From Mycobacterium dioxanotrophicus (GTDB taxonomy: Bacteria > Actinomycetota > Actinomycetes > Mycobacteriales > Mycobacteriaceae), in contig NZ_CP020809.1 in NCBI RefSeq assembly GCF_002157835.1, forward strand, positions 7,378,001 to 7,442,000: a DNA stretch of 64,000 nt, read 5' to 3'. The stretch's first letter is position 1; the number at the start of each line of letters is the position of its first letter. A program made the translations under genes and the position numbers. Under the pieces are notes generated by a model. The model was not told where the DNA came from, did no database searches, and saw only the letters and a list, made by a program, of their open reading frames with translations. Of the stretch, positions 57,140-64,000 are shown one piece after another.

Positions 57140-57907
57140 ATGTACGCCGAAGAACGCCAGCAGGCCATCGCTGCGCTGGTGATGACCAGGGGACGCGCCT
57201 CTGTCGCGGAACTGGCACAGACCTATGACGTCACTACTGAAACCGTCCGCCGGGACCTGGCCGTCCTCGACAAGGCCGGGCTGCTGCACCGCGTCCACGG
57301 CGGCGCCGTCCCGGCCCGCACGCTGCACCTCGTCGAATCCGGCGTCGGTGAACGGGACACCACCCGCGCCGAACAAAAGGATGCGATCGCCGCCACGGCC
57401 CTCGACTTCCTACCGCTGAGCGGCGCCACAATACTGCTGGACGCCGGAACCACCACGGCACGCATCGCCGCGCAGTTGCCGACCGACCGGGAATTCACGG
57501 TGGTGACCAACTCGGTGCCGATCGCGGCCCGGCTGGCCGGCAGCCCGACCATCACATTGCAACTCCTCGGCGGACGCGTCCGCGGCCTCACCCAGGCTGC
57601 CGTCGGCGAACACGCCCTGGCCGTGCTGAGCACACTGCGAGTCGACGTCGCATTCATGGGCACCAACGGCATCACCGTGCGGCACGGCCTGTCCACCCCC
57701 GATTCCGACGAGGCGGCCATCAAACGCGCCATGGTCTCGGCCGCCAATTACGTTGTGGTGACCGCCGACTCGTCCAAGGTCGGCCGCGAAGACTTCATCA
57801 GCTTCGCCCCGATCGACAGCGTCGACACCCTGATCACCGACAGTGACGTGTCGGCGGCCGACCGTGGCGAGCTGACCTCGCACGGTGTCGAGGTGGTGAT
57901 CGCATGA
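57140..57907 (+). CDS. DeoR-family regulator of the fructose PTS
   Basis: DeoR repressor, 255 residues. The N-terminal HTH starts MYAEERQQAIAAL and continues VAELAQTYDVTTETVRRDL. The sugar-phosphate-sensing domain follows, with LDAGTTTARIA and MGTNGITVRHGLSTP. By position it controls fruK-fruA-ptsH and ptsI, with a phosphorylated sugar as likely inducer. The ATG follows a GGAGGGTC ribosome site. The stop overlaps the fruK start. Confidence 0.9.
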   Translation: MYAEERQQAIAALVMTRGRASVAELAQTYDVTTETVRRDLAVLDKAGLLHRVHGGAVPARTLHLVESGVGERDTTRAEQKDAIAATALDFLPLSGATILLDAGTTTARIAAQLPTDREFTVVTNSVPIAARLAGSPTITLQLLGGRVRGLTQAAVGEHALAVLSTLRVDVAFMGTNGITVRHGLSTPDSDEAAIKRAMVSAANYVVVTADSSKVGREDFISFAPIDSVDTLITDSDVSAADRGELTSHGVEVVIA

Positions 57908-58873
57908 TCGTCACCGTCACGCCCAACCCGAGCCTGGACCGCACCGTCACACTGCCCGGACCGCTCACCCGCGGCGCCGTGCAACGCATCGACACCGTCA
58001 CGGTCGAACCCGGCGGCAAGGGCATCAACGTCGCCCGCGCCCTCACCCTCGCCAATGTCGACGCATTGGCAGTCCTACCTGCCGCCGATACCGATCCACT
58101 GCTGGGCGCGCTGCGCTCCCGCGGCGTCCCGTTCACCGCGGTACCCATCGCCGAGCCCGTCCGCACCAACCTCGCCATCACTGAAACCGATGGCACCACA
58201 ACCAAAGTCAATGAGCGCGGAGCACTGCTCGACGAAGCATCCCTGGCCGCCCTCACCGACTGCGTCGTGCAACGGGCCCGGTCCGCATCATGGGTCGTGC
58301 TGTCGGGATCACTGCCTCCCGGAGCCCCCATCGACTGGTACGCCCGCATCGTCGCGCAACTGGCGCCACTGGACTGTCAGGTGGCCGTGGACACCTCCGA
58401 AGCCCCGCTGGCCGCACTCGCCGCGGCATTCGAGGTCGCCGCCCCCGACCTGATCAAACCCAATGCAGAGGAGCTGGCCGACTTGGTCGGCGCATCGGCT
58501 GCAGAGCTCGAAGAAGCTGCCGCCCAAGGTGATCCGGCACCGGTCGTGGCAGCGGCCACCCGGTTGATCGACCGCGGAGTCGGCGCGGTGCTGGCCACTC
58601 TGGGCGCCGCAGGTGCCGTGCTCGTCGACCGGGTCGGCGCCTGGCACGCCACACCCCCCGCCCATCACCCCGCGCAGCACCGTCGGGGCCGGCGACGCGT
58701 CCCTGGCCGGCTATCTGCGCGCCGCGGTCGGCGGTGCCGAACCGCCACGACGGCTGCGCATGGCCGTCGGCTACGGCAGTGCCGCTGCCGCCCTACCCGG
58801 ATCCGCCCTGCCCTCCCCCGCCCAACTCGACCTCGATGCCGTCCGTATCCACGCCATGAAGGTGCCGCTATGA
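57904..58873 (+). CDS. fruK: 1-phosphofructokinase, apparent 1-base frameshift
   Basis: Ribokinase/PfkB-family kinase converting fructose 1-phosphate to fructose 1,6-bisphosphate. It begins MIVTVTPNPSLDRTVTL with the sugar-binding GGKGINVARAL. The first frame is coding to about residue 252 (GAWHATPP). The essential C-terminal GAGDASLAGYL motif with the catalytic Asp lies in the next frame, ending at 58873. Removing one C from the six-C run at 58654-58659 joins both into a normal protein of about 322 residues. Either sequence error or a genuine null allele. Confidence 0.85.
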
Positions 58874-60907
58874 CTCAACCGATCATCACCCCCAGAACTC
58901 GTCCTGCTCGACGTCGCCGTCGACGGTGACAAGGAAGCCGTCATCGGCCGGCTCGCCGGTGCGCTCGCCGCCGCGGGACGCAGCTCCGACGCCGACGGCT
59001 TGATCGGCGCGGCGCTGGCCCGCGAGGCCCAGTCCGCCACCGGACTGCCCGGCGGCATCGCGATCCCGCACTGCCGATCGCCCTACGTCGACGCACCGAC
59101 CATCGGCTTCGCACGGCTGTCCCCCGGTGTCGACTTCGGCGCCCCCGACGGCCCCGCCGATCTCGCCTTCCTCATCGCCGCGCCGGAATCCGGTGGGGCC
59201 GAACACATGAAACTGCTGTCCAGCCTCGCCCGCGCGCTGGTCCGCAAGGACTTCGTGGCGTCACTGCGCAGTGCCGCCAGCTCCGACGAGGTGGTGGCCC
59301 TGGTCGACGGTGTGGTCAACCCTGCCCCGGCTGCCCCGGCTCCTGCTGCCGCGGCTGCTCCGGTCGCAGCTCCGGCGGCAGCTCCGGCGGCCACGCCCAA
59401 GACCGTCTCGATCGTGGCCATCACCGCATGCCCCACCGGCATCGCCCACACCTACATGGCCGCCGACGCCTTGAAGCTCGCCGCCCAGGAAGCAGGGGTG
59501 CACTTCACCGTCGAGACCCAGGGCTCCTCTGGCAGCACCCCGCTGTCCGCATCGACCATTGCCGAAGCCGATGCCGTCATCTTCGCCACCGACGTCGGCG
59601 TCAAGGACCGGCAGCGCTTCGCCGGTAAACCCGTCATCGCGTCCGGCGTGAAACGGGCCATCAACGAGCCCGGCAAGATGATCGCCGAAGCCGTCAGTGC
59701 GGCAAGCGATGCCAACGCTCCACGGGTCGCGGGCGACGCCGCCTCCTCGGCTGCGCCGTCCACCGCCGCCGGCGGCGTCGGCTGGGGCACCCGGCTGCGA
59801 CAGATCCTGCTCACCGGCGTGAGCTACATGATCCCGTTCGTCGCCGCGGGCGGTTTGCTGATCGCGCTCGGCTTCCTGTTCGGCGGCTATGAGATCGCCA
59901 ACAAGCCTGCCGGTCAAACGGATTCGATGGCACATATCATCGCCACCACCAACTCGCTGACCAACCTGCCCAGCGGCGGGTTCGTCCAATATCTCGGGGC
60001 GGTGTTGTTCAGCCTCGGCGGCCTGGCCTTCGGCTTCCTGGTGCCCGCGCTGGCCGGCTACATCTCGTTCGCCATCGCCGACCGGCCCGGCATCGCACCA
60101 GGCTTCACCGCGGGAGCCGTGGCAGTCTTCGTCGGTGGCGGGTTCATCGGCGGCATCGTGGGCGGCCTGATCGCCGGTTTCGCCGCACTGTGGATCAGCT
60201 CCTTCAAGGTGCCGAAGTGGTTCCGCGGATTGATGCCGGTCGTGGTGATTCCGCTCGGCGCCTCACTGATCGTCGGCCTGCTGATGTTCATGCTGCTCGG
60301 CCGGCCGCTGGCCGCCATCACCTCGGGTCTCACTCACTGGCTCGGTGGCCTGTCCGGCAGTTCTGTGATCCTGCTAGGTGTCATCCTTGGTCTGATGATG
60401 TGCTTCGACCTCGGCGGGCCGGTGAACAAGGCCGCCTACGCCTTCGCCACCGCCGGGCTCAACGTCGCCGACCCCGCCTCCCTGCGGATCATGGCCGCCG
60501 TGATGGCCGCAGGCATGGTGCCCCCGTTGGCCATGGCCCTGGCAACCACGGTGCGGCCCGGACTCTTCAGTGAGCCTGAGCGCGAAAACGGCCGCGCCGC
60601 ATGGCTGTTGGGACTGTCCTTCATCTCTGAGGGCGCCATCCCGTTCGCCGCGGCCGACCCGTTCCGGGTCATACCGTCGATGATGTTCGGCGGAGCGGTC
60701 ACCGGCGGCCTGATCATGGCCTTCGACGTCAGCTCCAAGGCTCCGCACGGCGGCATCTTCGTGTTCTTCGCGATCGGCAACCTGCTGTGGTTCCTCGTCG
60801 CGCTCGCTGCCGGCACCGTCGTCAGCGCCCTGGCCGTCGTCGCGGCCAAGCAGTTCGCCAAACCCACCGTCACCACGTCGGACGCCCCGGCGCTGGCCAC
60901 CACCTAA
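58870..60907 (+). CDS. fruA: Fructose PTS EIIABC, apparent 1-base frameshift near the start
   Basis: Fructose-specific PTS permease, about 678 residues when corrected. ATG at 58870 overlaps the fruK stop (ATGA) and reads MTQPIITP, then shifts. Removing one C from the five-C run at 58889-58893 gives ELVLLDVAVDGDKEAV and joins the long frame. Domains: EIIA (about 1-150, active His in IAIPHCRSPYV), an Ala/Pro linker, EIIB (VAITACPTGIAHTYMAAD, phospho-Cys), and EIIC with about ten helices. Uncorrected, translation could only start at internal codons and lose part of EIIA. Confidence 0.88.
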
Positions 60908-60919
60908 GGAGAAGAATCA

Positions 60920-61177
60920 ATGCCCAGCAAGACCGTCATCGTCGGCTCCGCCATCGGCCTGCACGCCCGCCCCGCCGCCATCATCGCCGAGGCCGTCGTC
61001 AACGCCGGTGTGCCCGTGACCCTTTCAGTCGACGGGGGTGAGCCGGTAGACGCCGGATCCGCCCTCATGATCATGACCCTCGGCGCCGGGAACGGAGCAT
61101 CGGTCACCGTCGAATCCGACGACGCCGACGCACTCGCGACCGTCGCAGGCCTCGTGGAGCAAGACCTCGACGCGTAA
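60920..61177 (+). CDS. ptsH: HPr phosphocarrier protein
   Basis: PTS phosphocarrier, 85 residues, with active His 15 in GLHARPAA and the SALMIMTLGAG region around Ser 47. It receives phosphate from enzyme I and passes it to FruA. GGAG precedes the ATG, 12 bp after fruA. Last gene of the operon. Confidence 0.93.
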   Translation: MPSKTVIVGSAIGLHARPAAIIAEAVVNAGVPVTLSVDGGEPVDAGSALMIMTLGAGNGASVTVESDDADALATVAGLVEQDLDA

Positions 61178-61194
61178 GCAGTTGTCGCGCAACG

Positions 61195-61226
61195 ACTCGC
61201 ACCGTTCGTTCTCGAACGGTGCGAGT
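61195..61226 (+). terminator. Terminator of the fru-ptsH operon
   Basis: A perfect 14-bp stem ACTCGCACCGTTCG/CGAACGGTGCGAGT with a TTCT loop, 17 bp after the ptsH stop. Confidence 0.88.
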
Positions 61227-61371
61227 TGTCATTTGGTTGGTGCTGTCGTAGTGCCATCGCCCTAACCAAGGCTTCCCACACGCCTTCGAAAATGTTGTGG
61301 TCCTGCTATCTCGCCGGTTGTTGCGCAAGCAGGCAGCGTGGTGCTTCAGCGCTGTACTGAGATTTGGGTGC

Positions 61372-61436
61372 GCCCTCAGGGCGGCGGGACCTTGTCCCAA
61401 CGCAAGTACGTGTCCTGCACTCTCCTCCGGCAGGAC
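61372..61436. terminator. Three consecutive hairpins after the lipoprotein gene
   Basis: GCCCT-c-AGGGC (61372-61382), GGGAC-ctt-GTCCC (61386-61398) and GTCCTGC/GCAGGAC (61412-61436, 11-base loop) lie in series, starting 10 bp beyond the lipoprotein stop on the minus strand. They probably end transcription of the lipoprotein/TPR-region unit, but the density of hairpins could also reflect a structured RNA. The rest of the gap 61227-61371 holds no gene that I can support. Confidence 0.45.
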
Positions 61437-61446
61437 CGCCGTACGA

Positions 61447-62247
61447 CTACTCAGGCCACCCAGGTTCAGCGGGCGATGACGCGAAATCAGCAGCGGTAAA
61501 TGGACCAGAGGCCAGATCCTTGCGCCGTTCGAGTGAGTCTGGCGCACCGCTGACGCATGCAGAAACCACTTGACCTTTTGTCGGCCAATCAGTGGACCCA
61601 GCGCTGGAAGTCGTGAGGTAGCCAACTATCTGCCACCCACCAAATACGTTGGTATTCGGGCTCAGCGCGGGACCGCGCTGTGGCGCAAGGCCGGCTTCAG
61701 ACTTCTCCTGCGCATCAGTCAGGTCCAAACGGACGCCGAAAATACCTCTGTCTGGGGACCAACCGTTGGAAAGGTAAGGAACATACGTCCCATCTGTCTT
61801 TCTCTGCCCAAGTCCATATCGATACTCGCATAGCGTCACGGTTGCACCACGGCTAGTGCTCTCGACAGACTGGATATGGAATCGAAGATTCCCGACGAGA
61901 GTCCAACCCGTGGGATATCGATCGGTTGGTCGCCGATCCCATGCCGAGGTTTTATCCGAAGCACTCGTTGGTTCATTTGGCGGCACTGCGTCGAGGAAGC
62001 CTGGGTATGCATTGCCAAAGTTGCCAGTGAACTCCACGAGGTCATACGACTCCAGGTACGCCCTCACAGGAACGGCAACTCCCTCAGTTAGCCCTATACC
62101 CGGATCGGCAGTCCATTGCACCCGGACGTCACTAGCTACGCCCGGCCACCCACGCACCTCGGTTTTGTGGGTTTTTCCGCAGCTATTGACGAGTTGCACC
62201 ACAACAGCACATAAGAGCACTAGCACCCTTGTACGCGCTAAGATCAT
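61447..62247 (-). CDS. Predicted lipoprotein partner of the TPR-region protein
   Basis: Exported protein of 266 residues. The N-terminal signal ends in L-V-N-S-C, with Cys 23 as possible lipid-attachment site; Asn at -2 makes the lipobox imperfect. Two further Cys (TLCEYRYG, VSACVSGAP) could form a disulfide. The body is beta-rich with many Gly, Trp and Tyr residues. It overlaps the upstream large gene by 4 bp, so the two are co-translated. Base composition is lower in GC than the core genes. No family was recognised; an immunity- or receptor-like role for a secreted partner is only a hypothesis. Confidence 0.72.
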   Translation of the reverse strand: MILARTRVLVLLCAVVVQLVNSCGKTHKTEVRGWPGVASDVRVQWTADPGIGLTEGVAVPVRAYLESYDLVEFTGNFGNAYPGFLDAVPPNEPTSASDKTSAWDRRPTDRYPTGWTLVGNLRFHIQSVESTSRGATVTLCEYRYGLGQRKTDGTYVPYLSNGWSPDRGIFGVRLDLTDAQEKSEAGLAPQRGPALSPNTNVFGGWQIVGYLTTSSAGSTDWPTKGQVVSACVSGAPDSLERRKDLASGPFTAADFASSPAEPGWPE

Positions 62248-64000
62248 TTCGGCGGTTCCGCGATCTTCGGATCAGGATTCTGCGTGACCTGATCATATTT
62301 GTCATACATCGACTGCGTAGCATCCTGACGATCAGTTGGACTACCTGGCACAGTAGCGTTCAGTACATTCGCAAGAACCGAATCAGCATCGTTCACACTC
62401 ACTCCGTTGGCTTTCAGCCCAGGAAGATCTTGTATTTGGGGATGATAACCGGGGCGCGGTTCATACGGATTATCACCAGTCCCCGTGTCACCCGCATGTG
62501 TGCCCGCCACCTGGGGTGGGTCGGCAAAGTACTTTTGCGGATCGAATTTATCAACGTTGTCATACACGAGCGGTACATCATTAGCACTTAGTGCATTAAG
62601 TGCAAAGCGTGCACATTCCGCTTTTGACGCAGGAGGAATGGTGTAATGGTCACCGGTTGGCTCTTTGCCGATGATCGAGTCTTCCATCACCGTGGCAAAC
62701 ACATCGAAGCTAGGGCCAGCCACTACGCCATACCCGGGAATCGTGCCCAGGCCCCCAGTCACTGCCTTTTGCCCCAACTCGTAGGCACTCTTCTGCTCCT
62801 GCCACATTTCGTGTGCGTTCTTGCCGAGAGCCTCCGCTGCCTGTTGAGTACCGACCGCCGAGAGCCCCTTCAGCGTCTGCGCGTCCGTTAACCTCGGATC
62901 ATTTTGCGAAACGTGCACCCCATTCTTGACATCTTCCGCCCATGAGTAGCTTGCGGCGAGTGCATGTGCGTTAGCAGCGCCGTGGAACTCTTTGTACGCT
63001 TCAGGATCGGTACTCAGCACCGAGAACACGCCTTTGGCCACTGGCTGATCCAGCAGTTGCTTATCAGGTTCAAAATTTGCGAATACTTTGCCGTCGTCGC
63101 CGACACTCGACAGCCCAGCGATTTCCGGTATATATGGGCTTAGACCATGCGCATATCCTCTGACTAGCTCAGGATTTACCTGCCCGAGCGTATGGTGATT
63201 GGCGCCGCCCATCAAGTCAGGCTTGTGACTACCAATGTAACTCGCATATTTGTCTGCGGTTTCCGCGGCCAGAGCTCGCTCTTCCGGGAGATGGGCATCG
63301 TGTGATTCGTTAGTCCAGCTGAAGAGATGGCCAGCAGCTTTCCCATTGTCGGGCCAGTCGATTGCATTGACATCATGAAGGAAGTCGTCAGCACTTACCC
63401 CATTCCTGCCCATTACCTGATCGTTGATAATTCGGTGATCGTCATCAACGGCTTCGAACAGACTCTGGATCGCTTCGGCACCTCCTACCCGAGGATTATC
63501 CGCGATGACATCCATCGCTTTGTCGGCGGCGACTATCATTTGCCTATCGAGCTCAGTTCCCGTCTGGAATGCCGGGTTTCCATCCTTCACAATGTCGGCA
63601 ATACTGTCCAGTTCCGATCCGAATGCAAGAGCCTTTGTCAAGGGGCGATCGTCCGTCACGATGGTCTGATCAGCACGTTGCAAGACGTCTCGGACACTGT
63701 CTGGCAATAAATCAGCGCCGCCCCTTGTCGTGTATTTCGGATCATCGAGCGCCCCGACCTTTGGTTCAGTGACGGAAAATTGTACGTCTTTGTTACTCAT
63801 CAACTGCCACGAATTAGCGATGACACCCTTGTGGTCGCCTAGGCGTTGCTCTGCTTTTTTGAGTGCCTCGACGCTCATTCCCTTCTGCTGAGCCTGCATC
63901 TGGCTCAGGTAGGCCGATTGCTCTTCGGTGAGTTTCTGACCTGGTTTGATCCCTGACAGAACCTTGTCCACTTGCGCAGCAGCTTGTTGATCGCCGGCGA
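62244..64000 (-). CDS. TPR-repeat-region-type large protein (N-terminus beyond right edge)
   Basis: At least 585 residues are visible and the frame stays open to the window edge. The segment AYLSQMQAQQKGMSVEALKKA, then GDHKGVIANSWQLMSN and DVQFSVTEPKVGALDD, resembles mycobacterial proteins annotated as TPR repeat region-containing (Rv2082/Rv3899c group), whose missing N-terminus often resembles type VII secretion substrates. The body is helical and polar, with a Pro/Asp-rich C-terminal tail. Sampled 60-base lines here have about 47-57 percent GC against about 67 percent in core genes. Function unknown; possible secreted effector. Family assignment is from memory. Confidence 0.75.
   Translation of the reverse strand, partial: AGDQQAAAQVDKVLSGIKPGQKLTEEQSAYLSQMQAQQKGMSVEALKKAEQRLGDHKGVIANSWQLMSNKDVQFSVTEPKVGALDDPKYTTRGGADLLPDSVRDVLQRADQTIVTDDRPLTKALAFGSELDSIADIVKDGNPAFQTGTELDRQMIVAADKAMDVIADNPRVGGAEAIQSLFEAVDDDHRIINDQVMGRNGVSADDFLHDVNAIDWPDNGKAAGHLFSWTNESHDAHLPEERALAAETADKYASYIGSHKPDLMGGANHHTLGQVNPELVRGYAHGLSPYIPEIAGLSSVGDDGKVFANFEPDKQLLDQPVAKGVFSVLSTDPEAYKEFHGAANAHALAASYSWAEDVKNGVHVSQNDPRLTDAQTLKGLSAVGTQQAAEALGKNAHEMWQEQKSAYELGQKAVTGGLGTIPGYGVVAGPSFDVFATVMEDSIIGKEPTGDHYTIPPASKAECARFALNALSANDVPLVYDNVDKFDPQKYFADPPQVAGTHAGDTGTGDNPYEPRPGYHPQIQDLPGLKANGVSVNDADSVLANVLNATVPGSPTDRQDATQSMYDKYDQVTQNPDPKIAEPPK

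Noticed and set aside
61260..61440. Possible tRNA or tRNA remnant near the hairpin cluster
   Set aside because: No cloverleaf with T-loop GGTTCGAATCC-like sequence could be folded by eye; only simple hairpins were found.
61104..61625. 173-codon minus-strand frame across the ptsH terminator
   Set aside because: It crosses a perfect terminator hairpin, overlaps ptsH and the lipoprotein gene, and has no recognisable composition.

Overview
The window is chromosomal DNA from a fast-growing mycobacterium of the Mycolicibacterium (M. smegmatis-like) type. The base composition is high GC with strongly GC-biased third codon positions. It carries a complete mce1 lipid-import operon with fadD5 and mce1R, many fatty-acid genes (fadE, SDR, APH), and several blocks in the same order as the M. 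tuberculosis Rv0144-Rv0177 neighbourhood. All homology statements come from reading the sequence and knowledge of the families; no database search was run.

Layout. (1) 1-13.1 kb, minus strand: fadD5, yrbE1A, yrbE1B, mce1A-F, mam1A and mam1B (cut by the left edge), an ATP-driven Mce lipid importer. The divergent GntR repressor gene mce1R starts at 13.2 kb. (2) 14.0-20.3 kb: SRPBCC protein, thioesterase, zinc alcohol dehydrogenase, a large acyl-CoA dehydrogenase, a MarR-type regulator with a methyltransferase, a TetR regulator and a 36-residue Tyr/Pro-rich peptide. (3) 20.3-31.5 kb: haloalkane dehalogenase/epoxide hydrolase-like enzyme, a taurine/sulfonate-type ABC importer, a translationally coupled acyl-CoA catabolic operon (fadE-SDR-APH-DUF1345), a Q/P/Y-rich protein, a P450 with divergent TetR, and a CorA-like channel. 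(4) 31.7-44.1 kb: proton-translocating transhydrogenase pntA-pntB, another fadE, an LCP cell-wall ligase, a NarL-type two-component system, a LysR regulator with an MFS exporter, and fadE2-ptbB. (5) 44.1-49.8 kb: small membrane proteins and a six-gene minus-strand chain (SDR, quinone oxidoreductase, HAD dehalogenase, methyltransferase, DUF456, YceI), then a tiny secreted peptide gene. (6) 49.8-55.3 kb: methyltransferase with TetR, a second TetR with a FUSC exporter, and pirin. (7) 55.4-61.2 kb: a fructose PTS locus, ptsI divergent from deoR-fruK-fruA-ptsH. (8) 61.4-64 kb: a visibly lower-GC pair, a lipoprotein and a large TPR-repeat-region-type protein that runs off the right edge.

Points that stand out. 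Three otherwise intact genes (mce1A, fruK, fruA) are each broken by a single base in a run of C or G, which looks like homopolymer sequencing error but could be real slippage. The right-edge lipoprotein/TPR-region pair is the best candidate for an accessory, poorly described system. Several very small genes (36, 51 and 55 residues) and a set of strong palindromic operators are also present. I saw no tRNA, rRNA, insertion sequence, integrase or CRISPR array.
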